Below, one piece after another: positions 15,187 through 24,100 of a stretch of 33,701 nucleotides of DNA. Source of the stretch: an uncultured Saprospiraceae bacterium (GTDB taxonomy: Bacteria; Bacteroidota; Bacteroidia; Chitinophagales; Saprospiraceae); assembly GCA_938018185.1 (NCBI GenBank), contig CALIIW010000189.1:1-33701 (forward strand). The letters are read 5' to 3'. The position numbers and the translations under genes are program-made. A model generated the notes under the pieces. It saw nothing but the letters and a program-made list of their open reading frames with translations, did not search any database and was not told where the DNA came from. Each line of letters opens with the position of its first letter. The first letter of the stretch is position 1.

Positions 15187-15650
15187 TGTTTGGAAAAGTT
15201 AAATCATGGTTAGGCATTGAAGGCGTCAAGGTAGAGTTGATTGTGCCAGAGGAAGTAGCATTTGAACTAAAAGAAATAAGTGGAAAGATTAGACTCTCTT
15301 CTATGAATCCACATGTTGTAACCTCAATTGAAATTAAACTTGTTGAAAAATATTCACGAGGCCGAAGTAAAGAAAAGTTGACAGATGAATATTTACTTGG
15401 CAAAATAGACCTACAAAAAGAAATTGAAATTCCTGCCGATAAAGCAGTAGAATTAAGTTTCAAACTTCCTTATAGTTTAAAAGAATCCGAAATGGATGAA
15501 TTGGAATCCTCAAACATCTTAGTCGGGGGAGTTGTCAAAGCAATGAAATGGTTTGAAAATGTTTCTTCCACCTATAGAGTAGAAGCTTACGCCAAAGTTA
15601 AAGGCGTTGCTCTGGACCCTTTTGATAAGCAATTGATTATCCTTAAGTAA
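15186..15650 (+). CDS. Spo0M / arrestin-like protein
   Basis: This 154-residue soluble all-beta protein opens with MFGKVKSWLGIEGVKVELIV, continues through SGKIRLSS near 35 and keeps the LPYSL segment near 94. That is the pattern of Spo0M-type, arrestin-fold proteins. In Bacillus Spo0M affects sporulation control, but non-sporulating bacteria carry relatives of unknown job, possibly in cytoskeleton or membrane-protein handling. The ATG overlaps the previous stop by one base (TAATG), so translation is probably coupled. It is the last gene of the operon and is followed by the 50-bp palindromic terminator. Confidence 0.72.
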   Translation: MFGKVKSWLGIEGVKVELIVPEEVAFELKEISGKIRLSSMNPHVVTSIEIKLVEKYSRGRSKEKLTDEYLLGKIDLQKEIEIPADKAVELSFKLPYSLKESEMDELESSNILVGGVVKAMKWFENVSSTYRVEAYAKVKGVALDPFDKQLIILK

Positions 15651-15708
15651 GGGGTATTAGAAGTACGGCAAAAAACCCCAGAGGCGTGACATTATTGTTG
15701 CGAAGCAT

Positions 15709-15758
15709 TAATCCAATAAAAAGGACTCGGGCATGCCCGAGTCCTTTTTATTGGATTA
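15709..15758. terminator. Perfect 50-bp palindromic bidirectional terminator
   Basis: The 50 bp read identically on both strands: a 24-nt arm beginning TAATCCAATAAAAAGG, a self-complementary AT centre, and the matching arm. The GC-rich core (GGACTCGGGCATGCCCGAGT) is flanked by A5 and T5. It lies between the operon end (15650) and the convergent TPR gene (ends 15817), so it can stop transcripts from both sides. Confidence 0.9.
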
Positions 15759-15816
15759 TACCAAAGGCATCCCTTAGTGAAAATTCATTCGACAATCTCT
15801 AATTAGACTGTGCATC

Positions 15817-16734
15817 TTATTTTTTACCAGCTCCAGGTTTAGTATCCTTATTAAAACTCTTAATTATATCCTCGTTGGTTTTTCCAATATTTTCTAAAAG
15901 GAATTTTGTGTCATCTGCAAAAGAATCTTTTGGATATTTTTTTAGAAAGTCTTCATAGTAGGCCTTTGCTTTCTTCTTATCGTTAAGTTCATTATCAAAG
16001 GTAAATGCTTTCATAAACAATGCTTGAGACGCAAAGGAAGTGTCCCCATATTTATTTAAAATCCAATCGTAAATATCAATTGATTTTGGATAAGCTCTAA
16101 TCGATCTTGCTACTTCACCAGCTTTTTGTAAAAGCTCTGGTACATTTTTTTCTTTTGGTTGCATCATGGCATAAATCTCTGTGTAGTTAATGTAGCTATT
16201 AGCCTTTTTAAGATCCAATCGACCAGTCTCTTTATCAGTCATGTTTTGTCTGATCTCGTTAATATTCTCTACGATCCCTTTTGAATTTTTAGGGATATTC
16301 GCTTCAACTTCAGACATCTTTGAAAATGTAGGGAAAGCTAATTTTATTGCCTGAGCCATGATTTGATGATTGTTAGCCCCAACATATTTGTCTTTGTAGA
16401 CATTCATCAAATCAAAAGCATTTTGAGCAGTATGAGAAGAACTGAAATGGTTTCTTAATGATTGGGTTAGTAGATTTACCCCTTGGGTGGTTTTCTTTGC
16501 CTCAATAAATGCCATTCCTACTTTATTCAATTTTTGTGCATTTCCTTCGTGGTCATTTGGATTCTTATTAACCTCCTCCAATAATGCTAGGATACTGGGA
16601 TCTACATTTGGACTTGCTTCCAGTAGTTGCTTTGGAGCATCATCTTTTTTTGCACCATTCTCAGCGACACTTGCATCAGAAGAACATGTTAAAAATAGGG
16701 CCATTGCCATAATAGAGAAAAAAATATGCCTCAT
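15817..16734 (-). CDS. TPR-containing lipoprotein
   Basis: This 305-residue protein has a lipoprotein-like leader (MRHIFFSIMAMALFLTC, with acylation expected at C17, followed by SSDA, which fits surface/outer-membrane sorting in Bacteroidota). It then has helical repeats. TPR-like segments are visible near 75-110, 205-235 (AGEVARSIRAYPKSIDIYDW) and 238-285 (ASQALFMKAFTFDNEL, then KKAKAYYEDFLKKYPKDSFA). The last is the YbgF/BamD-type tetratricopeptide pattern. Such proteins scaffold envelope machinery. The residue before the lipobox Cys is Thr, not the usual Gly/Ala/Ser. It is transcribed divergently from the metalloprotease gene across 68 bp, and the two may share control. Confidence 0.8.
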   Translation of the reverse strand: MRHIFFSIMAMALFLTCSSDASVAENGAKKDDAPKQLLEASPNVDPSILALLEEVNKNPNDHEGNAQKLNKVGMAFIEAKKTTQGVNLLTQSLRNHFSSSHTAQNAFDLMNVYKDKYVGANNHQIMAQAIKLAFPTFSKMSEVEANIPKNSKGIVENINEIRQNMTDKETGRLDLKKANSYINYTEIYAMMQPKEKNVPELLQKAGEVARSIRAYPKSIDIYDWILNKYGDTSFASQALFMKAFTFDNELNDKKKAKAYYEDFLKKYPKDSFADDTKFLLENIGKTNEDIIKSFNKDTKPGAGKK

Positions 16735-16802
16735 AATTGTACTTTTATAGTAATATGTAGAAATTTGGATTAAATCTTAGCTTCAAAATTAATTAATTAT
16801 CA

Positions 16803-18107
16803 ATGTCCTTCAAAGCTTTCTTTGTTACAATATTAGTTATTTTATTGGCTTTTTCCTGTAAAACGAAAAAGAATGCCAAATTCGTTAATAGTATACAAAA
16901 AGTGGAGGATAGAAGCCTATCAGCCAGGCTTCAAGAATTAGGAGATCCTTGTAGGGATCCAATGAATTATGTGCCTGATCCCGATCATTTAGATCATTTT
17001 CCGATTAAGTATATAAAAGTCAATTTTCATATAATCAGAGATAATGAAGGAAAAGGCAATTTTTCAGAAGTAGAAGGTACCAAATATATGAATCAGCTTC
17101 TTTGGTCAGCACAGGGCAGCCTAAAGAAAAACCGTAAAATGAACCTACCAGTTGGAAATGATACACCGGTGCTTCCTCTGAGATATACTTATAAATTAAC
17201 CCCAGACCCATCGATTCCAGGAGATGATGGGATTTATTTTCATAATGATGATGACCATTACTATGTAAATATCAAAGGAAAGAATAGAAACAATTATGAT
17301 AAAAAGGTTTTTGAAAAATACGGCATCCAAAAGGGTAAGGTATTAAATGTGATAGTTCAGGATATCCACCTTGATAGCATTGGTTCAAAGACTTTTAAAG
17401 CTAGCTCAAATGGGATTGCTTTTAGTACTTGGGTTAAAGGAGGTTACTGGTACCATACGGCAAACTATACAGAAATAGTAGACGGCAAAAAAACATACCC
17501 GCTAAAATGGATACCACCTAAAAACTTGAATCATGAAATTGGACATGTATTCAGTTTAAAACATTCTTGGAGAAGAGATGGATGTGATGATACACCCATG
17601 CATGAAAATTGTTGGTCAGCAACAGGTAAACCACCATGTGAGGTAGCCTCAAATAATGTCATGGATTACAATCCATACCGATCGGCATATACTCCTTGTC
17701 AGATTGGTAATGTCTTAATGACAGCATCTAGAAATCCTACCAAGAGAAATCTCTTGATCAAGAGATGGTGCAAATTGAGGGAGAACAAAACCATTCGAAT
17801 TAGCGAAGACATCGAATGGAATGCCTGTAAAGAATTAGAAGGCCATATTATTATAGAAAAGGGAGGAAAATTAACAATAAGATGCAAAGTAGCACTACCG
17901 GCTGGCGCACGTATTGAAGTACAGCCAGGAGGTGAACTTCTTTTGGATGGTGCGGAGATCTATAATGATTGTGGCGAAAAATGGGAAGGCATTAAAGTCA
18001 TAACGGAAGGAGACCTTAGTGGCAAAGTAAATTATTATAGAGCCTCTAAAATTTTAAATTCAAAAAATGCTGTTGTCATGGAAGAAGAGATGAACCAAAA
18101 ATCTTGA
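16803..18107 (+). CDS. M43-like zinc metalloprotease lipoprotein
   Basis: This 434-residue protein has a lipoprotein-like signal ending LLAFSC (C19). The metzincin zinc site reads HEIGHVFSLKH (H244, E245, H248, H254). It is followed by the M43 hallmark CDDTP (261-265) and the Met-turn NNVMDY (284-289). Cysteines between them (270, 279 and later) fit the pappalysin/cytophagalysin group. The usual glycine of HExxHxxGxxH is Ser251 here. The C-terminal part (about 335-420, with GGKLTIRC, GGELLLDGAEI and WEGIKV) looks like a short right-handed beta-helix rather than a T9SS sorting domain. Combined with the lipobox, that suggests the protein is anchored and not released. Substrate unknown. Confidence 0.8.
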   Translation: MSFKAFFVTILVILLAFSCKTKKNAKFVNSIQKVEDRSLSARLQELGDPCRDPMNYVPDPDHLDHFPIKYIKVNFHIIRDNEGKGNFSEVEGTKYMNQLLWSAQGSLKKNRKMNLPVGNDTPVLPLRYTYKLTPDPSIPGDDGIYFHNDDDHYYVNIKGKNRNNYDKKVFEKYGIQKGKVLNVIVQDIHLDSIGSKTFKASSNGIAFSTWVKGGYWYHTANYTEIVDGKKTYPLKWIPPKNLNHEIGHVFSLKHSWRRDGCDDTPMHENCWSATGKPPCEVASNNVMDYNPYRSAYTPCQIGNVLMTASRNPTKRNLLIKRWCKLRENKTIRISEDIEWNACKELEGHIIIEKGGKLTIRCKVALPAGARIEVQPGGELLLDGAEIYNDCGEKWEGIKVITEGDLSGKVNYYRASKILNSKNAVVMEEEMNQKS

Positions 18108-18154
18108 TGCTTGTTTATAAGTTTCGATTTGATTGGTAGAACTTACAATAAGAA

Positions 18155-19513
18155 ATGAAAAAAAAAATAAGCATCTTTTGGTTTAGACGAGATTTGAGGT
18201 TGAATGATAATGCAGGACTTTATCATGCCTTGAAAAACAATGAAAATCTTTTGTGCTTATTTATTTTTGATAAACAAATATTAGACAAGCTTGAAGACAA
18301 AGATGATCCTAGACTTACCTTTATTTATCAACAAGTCCTAGAGTTAAAATCAAGTTTAGAAGAAAGAGCTGGCAGTTTATTGATTAAATATGGGGAGCCA
18401 ACTAAGGTTTGGAAAGAAATAACTTCAGAATTTAATGTTGATACTGTTTATACAAACCGTGACTATGAGCCTTATGCCATCTCTAGAGATGCTAAGATTA
18501 AATCTTATTTAGCTAAAAAGAATATTTCTTTTAATGATTTTAAAGATCAAGTCATTTTTGATACTGATGAAGTTCTAAAAAAGGATCTTACACCATACAC
18601 TGTATTTACGCCTTATTCAAAAGTTTGGAAAGCAAAAATATTATCAGGCTCCAAAACTAATTCCTTCAAAGATTCAACCTACTTCAAAAGTTTTGCCTCA
18701 GAAAGTTTGTCGAAGCAAGCAAATAAATTATTTGCCAAAAAATTTAAACCTGTTTCATTAAAAGAAATGGGCTTTTTGAAAAGCAGTTTTGTATTTCCAT
18801 CTAAAGTAGTTAAAAGAGTATTGATAAAAAACTATACTGAAAACAGAGATTTTCCCGCTCTCAATGGAACTTCAAAATTGGGAATGCATTTTAGATTTGG
18901 GACTATTAGTATAAGAGATAAAGCGCGACAAGCTTCTGCTTTAAATGAAACATTCTTAAATGAATTGATCTGGAGGGATTTCTATGCTATGATTTTAGCA
19001 AACTTTCCACATGTTGTTGATGGCCCTTTCAGAAATAAGTATTCTTTTATTGAATGGAGAAATGATGAGCGAGAATATGAACTTTGGCAAAAAGGAATGA
19101 CTGGCTATCCTATTGTTGATGCAGGTATGAGAGAGCTAAATGAAACGGGGCATATGCATAACAGGATCAGAATGGTTGTTGCTAGTTTTCTGAGCAAACA
19201 TTTACTAATAGATTGGAAATGGGGAGAGGCTTATTTTGCCAGGAAATTGCTTGATTTTGATTTAGCTAGTAACAATGGTGGTTGGCAATGGGCAGCAGGC
19301 TGTGGTACGGATGCAGCCCCATATTTTCGGATATTTAACCCTTACACCCAACAGATAAAATTTGATAAAAATTTAGAATATATTCGAAAATGGGTTCCCG
19401 AATTTGGAACAGAAGATTATCCTGAAGCAATTGTAGACCATAAGGCTGCAAGACTCAGATGTTTAGACGCCTATAAGAAAGGCCTTGAAATGGCAGAAAA
19501 AATGGCTCTATAG
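18155..19513 (+). CDS. phr: Class I deoxyribodipyrimidine photolyase/cryptochrome
   Basis: This 452-residue FAD enzyme uses blue light to repair cyclobutane pyrimidine dimers. The N-terminal antenna domain (about 4-130) starts ISIFWFRRDLRLNDNAGL. The helical FAD domain (about 190-450) carries NELIWRDFYA (W273 at the lesion pocket), GYPIVDAGMRELNETGHMHN, RMVVASFL, WGEAYFARKLLDFDLASNN, and GGWQWAAGCGTDAAPYFRIF then NPYTQQ. The electron-transfer Trp triad is probably W301, W354 and W377, by spacing against E. coli W306/W359/W382. The NN..GGWQW pocket and the length favour a repair photolyase over a cryptochrome. It starts 47 bp after the metalloprotease gene and may be cotranscribed. Confidence 0.95.
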   Translation: MKKKISIFWFRRDLRLNDNAGLYHALKNNENLLCLFIFDKQILDKLEDKDDPRLTFIYQQVLELKSSLEERAGSLLIKYGEPTKVWKEITSEFNVDTVYTNRDYEPYAISRDAKIKSYLAKKNISFNDFKDQVIFDTDEVLKKDLTPYTVFTPYSKVWKAKILSGSKTNSFKDSTYFKSFASESLSKQANKLFAKKFKPVSLKEMGFLKSSFVFPSKVVKRVLIKNYTENRDFPALNGTSKLGMHFRFGTISIRDKARQASALNETFLNELIWRDFYAMILANFPHVVDGPFRNKYSFIEWRNDEREYELWQKGMTGYPIVDAGMRELNETGHMHNRIRMVVASFLSKHLLIDWKWGEAYFARKLLDFDLASNNGGWQWAAGCGTDAAPYFRIFNPYTQQIKFDKNLEYIRKWVPEFGTEDYPEAIVDHKAARLRCLDAYKKGLEMAEKMAL

Positions 19514-19589
19514 GTTAATGTTTTGAGCCGAAAAATAAGAAATAGATTTCTCCGTTACAATAAAAGTCTTTGGATTAATTGAAACGAAT

Positions 19590-20267
19590 ATGAAATCACA
19601 GCTTTACCAACTAGTTTTTCTTCTATTATTTATATTCAATATATCTCATGCTCAAACTTATATAGGCGTCCAAAGTGGTTTTTCCGTTTCAAAAACTCCT
19701 CTAAGATTGGACGATGAGCTTTTCACTATTAATCAAAAATCTAGACATTCGGTCTTATATTCTATAAGTGTTGAAAAAAAGATAAAGAAAAATTTTTATC
19801 TGCAAACCGAAATTCAATATTCTAAAGAAGGTTCTGTGCTATATAAGCGAGATATTGAAGGACTTAATTTCTTTTATGTTTTTAATGACATCAAATATAT
19901 TAAGGTTCCTCTTTTAGCCAAGTATAAACTCAAATTTTCGGATTACTTAGTTTATGGATTGATAGGCCCTAGTATTAGTGTCGCAGTTGATGGGAAGTCT
20001 CATTTTATAATGATAGATGATAGAGAGCTAAATGAGCAAGCAAGGGAAGAAATAGACTTCACTAAAAGTGGACTTTCAAAAGTAGATACTGGAGTGACTT
20101 TCGGCGTTGGATTAGAAAAAATAATTGCTAAAAAAGTAAAGTTAGCAGTTGGGTTTAATTACTATTTCGGCTTATTAAATATTGGTAAAAATCGAGCGGA
20201 AAGCATTTATAATGAATCGCAAAACTTTTTCATTGGTGCCAGCATTCCATTTACTACGCAGGAATAA
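19590..20267 (+). CDS. Outer membrane beta-barrel protein (PorT-like fold)
   Basis: This 225-residue exported protein has a signal peptide (about 1-21, ending ISHAQ). It has the alternating pattern of an 8- to 10-strand barrel, typical of the Bacteroidota 'outer membrane beta-barrel/PorT' group: TYIGVQSGFSVSKTP at the start, NFYLQTEIQYSKEG, YIKVPLLAKYKL, YLVYGLIGPSIS, and the end VKLAVGFNYYFGLLNIG with FFIGASIPF. The YIKVPLLAKY motif is very common in this group. No specific ligand can be assigned. It ends against a shared terminator with the convergent basic-tailed gene. Confidence 0.85.
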   Translation: MKSQLYQLVFLLLFIFNISHAQTYIGVQSGFSVSKTPLRLDDELFTINQKSRHSVLYSISVEKKIKKNFYLQTEIQYSKEGSVLYKRDIEGLNFFYVFNDIKYIKVPLLAKYKLKFSDYLVYGLIGPSISVAVDGKSHFIMIDDRELNEQAREEIDFTKSGLSKVDTGVTFGVGLEKIIAKKVKLAVGFNYYFGLLNIGKNRAESIYNESQNFFIGASIPFTTQE

Positions 20268-20268
20268 A

Positions 20269-20304
20269 AAAAACGTCTTCTGATTTTACTCAAAAGACGT
20301 TTTT
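20269..20304. terminator. Bidirectional intrinsic terminator
   Basis: AAAAACGTCTT and AAGACGTTTTT (20269-20279 with 20294-20304) form an 11-bp stem with a 14-nt loop, between convergent genes. The arms' own A and T runs give U-tracts in both directions. Confidence 0.75.
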
Positions 20305-20323
20305 AATCTGTAGTATTTAATTC

Positions 20324-20815
20324 TTAAAATCCATAGCAGCTGCCAGAAGATTTTTTATTTCTTTTACTCTTTTTCTTCTTTTTCTTGCGCTTTCCTTTGA
20401 AGTATTTCTTCTCTGAAGCTTTCATAACATCCACTCTTGACTTAACTTGGTAACTGCCTTTAGCTTTAGATCTGGCTGCTGTTCTATTCACATTAATCGG
20501 TTTGCGAATGACCTCTTTTTTATCTTCAATTACTTCAGTAGTTTCAACATTGTTACGCTCTTGTACCAAAATTTCTCCATTTAAATCTGCTGATGCAGTT
20601 GCAATGTCTGGAGCAGTAGTGATCATTATTTGATCATTCATGGACATCTCATTCAAATCGAAATAGTCATCAAGAACATCTTGATCTATGGTCTCGTCAT
20701 TTTTGACCACGACTATTGTCGAAGTATTTGAGGTGTCTCGGTATTGTTCTTTAACCTGACCAAATGCTGAGGTCAAGATTGTAAGAAAACTCATAAAAAT
20801 CATTAGGCTCTTCAT
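20324..20815 (-). CDS. Secreted protein with a polybasic C-terminal tail, unknown function
   Basis: This 163-residue protein has a signal peptide (MKSLMIFMSFLTILTSAFGQ). An acidic first half (about 21-90, many D and E; DDYFDLNEMSMNDQ) is followed by a basic second half, ending in a dense lysine tract (KGKRKKKKKKSKRNKK near 140-155) and SSGSCYGF. The charge separation is striking and suggests low-complexity, extended structure. The single Cys near the C-terminus is unpaired. I do not recognise a family. The basic tail might bind nucleic acid or acidic polysaccharide outside the cell, but that is only inference. Confidence 0.65.
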   Translation of the reverse strand: MKSLMIFMSFLTILTSAFGQVKEQYRDTSNTSTIVVVKNDETIDQDVLDDYFDLNEMSMNDQIMITTAPDIATASADLNGEILVQERNNVETTEVIEDKKEVIRKPINVNRTAARSKAKGSYQVKSRVDVMKASEKKYFKGKRKKKKKKSKRNKKSSGSCYGF

Positions 20816-21124
20816 ACTTTTTTTTTTAAATTAAAAAATTAGCTTTTTAGGCCTGCCTATTACAAATCGAATAATCGATTCATTTCCTTTAAGACGTTTC
20901 AAAAACGTCATATGGTCTTTTACTTAAGTTACGGTTATGTTAAAAGATGATAAAAAATCATCATCTAAGATGGGTGTTGTCCTTTTATATTGCAATTTGG
21001 CCAGTAATTTAGGCACTTTCAAGCCTGAATAAGTGATCCTTAGGCCATTTTAGGTATGTGTGATTATCTTGAAAACAAGGAGAAAAAAGAATTAGTTCCC
21101 TCATATATTAGAAGAATATGTAAT
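20816..21124. other. Intergenic stretch without a supported gene
   Basis: The gap between two minus-strand genes holds two small perfect hairpins, GACGTTT/AAACGTC (20893-20909) and GATGAT/ATCATC (20946-20962). No reading frame looks coding. The hairpins could belong to the leader of the 20324-20815 gene. Confidence 0.4.
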
Positions 21125-21160
21125 AAAAAAGCCAGAAACTAGGAGGTCCTAATTTCTGGC
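21125..21160 (-). terminator. Intrinsic terminator of the giant T9SS gene
   Basis: GCCAGAAA-c-TAGGA and TCCTA-a-TTTCTGGC (21131-21160) form a 13-bp stem with one mismatch, followed on the minus strand by T6. It lies 30 bp after the stop of the 2287-residue gene. Its outer 8-bp arm equals that of the terminator at 6770-6799. Confidence 0.8.
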
Positions 21161-21190
21161 AATTCAAATTGTGTATGTTTTTTATGTTCT

Positions 21191-24100
21191 TTAATCTCTA
21201 GTTTTCATGACCTTATGGGCCCTCATTCTAACAGAATCATATTTGATGTATAAAAAGTATGCTCCAGTTGGATAAGATGAAAGATCCACTTGCATTCTCT
21301 TAGTATTTGCAGGAATAACTAATTCATCTAAAGTATGACCATATGCATCAACAACTTGAATCAAGCCTGTTTCATCAGTTAACTTTAAAGATTCAAAGTT
21401 CACAACATCTATCGTTGGAACTGGGAACAAGATGAATTTTTGTCTTTCATTTTCATGAATAATAATCATCTCTTCATCTGTTGAAACAGATTCTCCAGTA
21501 AAGTCAATGTGCTTCACCTTGTAATAGTTTCTTCCAGGTCTAGCTTCTTTATGCATAAACTCATAAGTCTTAGAACCTTGGCCAGCAAGTTTTCCTTGCA
21601 TGTCAGAAATGATTTTAAATTCTTCACCATCCATTGAATGCTCTATCACAAATACAAAGTCATTTAACTCTTCATTAGTTTCCCATTCAAGTTCAACTTG
21701 CTCATCAGCAGCGGCATTAGCAACAAATCTCATGAATCTAGATCCGCTACAATCTTCAACAATAATGTCTTGAGTTGTTGTTCTTGTACATCCTAATCGA
21801 GTAACAGTCAAAGTAATAGTTTTAGTACCAACTGAAGACCAACTGACACCTGAAACATTTCTTCCATTAAATGTTGCTGGATTTGCATCAACTCCAAAGT
21901 CCCAAGCGTAAGTTGCCGCAACACCACCGTCTGCAGCAGAGAAAGAAATAGATTCATCTTTGCAATTAACTGCTGGCAATCCAACAATTTCAGCTTTTGG
22001 TAAGTCTTTGATTTCAATTGTTATGATATTTGCTTCTAAATATCCAGTACAACCAGCTCTTCTTGCGCATCTTGCATAATAGGTCGTTTGGAATACTGGT
22101 CCTGGAGCATAATCAACAGAAGTAGCTCCTGGAATTACTGTCCAAGTGTTTGGATCAAAAGGACCAGGGTTGTTTGTCATCATCCACAAGTATTCTAAAG
22201 TTCCAGAACCTCCTGAGGCAACAGTAACTGAAGTAATAGGGTCTGCTGTTGCTCCAGCACCACAAAGCACTTGATCACAACAAATCTCTCCACCACTTAC
22301 TATGTTATCACAAGGTCCATCTTCATCTATAATAATACCAGCATCAAATGATAAATCATCATCTTGTCCAGCTACCACGGTGAAAGGATCTGTTTGTCCC
22401 GTCATCATATCAGCATCTGAATCAATCGCATCATCTCCACCAGTATTTTGAGTTGTAATTTTAGTATCAACTGGAAGACTGTCTAAACAGAATTCGATGA
22501 TGTATTCCCCTGGTTCTACACATTCAAATAAGTAATAACCCAAGGCATCAGTCATTTGCATATCTACCACCACATCATCTGCTGTATTGAACATTCCATC
22601 TGTACCAGCTGAAATTAATTTTACTTTTATATTTTCTATTCCTTGCTCGAAAGTATCTTGTGTACCGTTTTCGTTAAAGTCAAACCAAACGTAGTTTCCA
22701 ATGTTTACTTTGTCCTCCATACCACATTCAGTAGGAGTTTTGACAACAATGTCCACCATGTCAGTAGCAGTACATCCATTAGCATCTGTACATACAACAG
22801 TAATGGTGTAAGTACCTGGCGTATTACTAGTAAAGTTATTAGTACTGCCTGTAGCAGAATCTAAAACACCTCCATTTGAAGACCAAGCATAGGTTGTCCC
22901 AGCTCCTATTACTGAGATTATTTCAATTACATCAGATTCTCCAGGACAAATTGGCGCTGGGCCAAATAAAGTCACTATAGAAGGATTTGAATCTTGAACA
23001 TCATAACACATATCTTCAATACAGCCATTGGCATCTGTTACAGTAACACAATAAGTGCCAGCTGCTAAGTTGTTGATGCTATTCCCTGTGGCTCCTCCTG
23101 TCCATAAATATGTATATGGTGTAGCTCCTCCATTTGCTGTAGCAGTAGCTGATCCATTGTCTTCTCCACAAGTAGTATTTGTAGCAGAACCATTTAAAGT
23201 TGGTCCTTCAGAACCAATCAGTTCAAAGCATAAGTCGCTCGAACATCCAATTTGATCCGTTACAGTTACACAATATTGTCCTGCTCCTAATCCTGTTATT
23301 GTTGGTGAGCTTCCAGTTACATTCCATTCATAAGTATAAGTTCCTACACCATTTGGACTTACCGTTACAGAACCGTTGTTTTCTCCACAAGTTGGGTTTA
23401 CTCCTGATATTCCGAGATCAAAACCAGGTACGTCTACAACAGTACCACAAGCAGTTTCAGTACATCCCATTGCATCCGTTACTGTAACACAATATTCAGC
23501 AGCCGATAGGTTTGCTAGGATTGGAGTCATTGCACCGTTACTCCAATTATAAGTATAAGGAGCTGTACCACCTGTAACATTATTTACATTAGCAGAGCCA
23601 TTGTTCATATCACAATTAGCAGAACCAACACCAAGACCAAATGTCAAAGCTGTTGGAGCAATAAGAGTTACGCATTTTGTAATTGTACAATCTGCATCAT
23701 CAACCACAGTAACACAAACTTCTCCATTACCTAAGCCAACTATCGAGTTTCCAGTTGACAAGTCATTCCAAACAAAATTAAATGGTCCAGTACCATTACT
23801 TGCAATTGCTGTAGCAGTACCATCATTTGAATCATGACAAGTTGGGTTTGTAAATGTGATTTCTAAATCTACATCTGGTAAGTTATCAGGTGTCCAACAC
23901 TCTGCAGCAGTGCAACCTGTTGCATCAGTTATTGTTACACAATATTCGATTCCTCCAAGTATGTTTAGTAGTTCATCTGTTGTTGCTCCAGTATTCCATA
24001 CATAATTGTATGGTGCAACCCCGTCAAGGCCTCTTGCAGTAATACTTCCATTAGCTTCATCACAAGTTGAAGAATAAATTGTGACGCCAACTGTTAAGTT

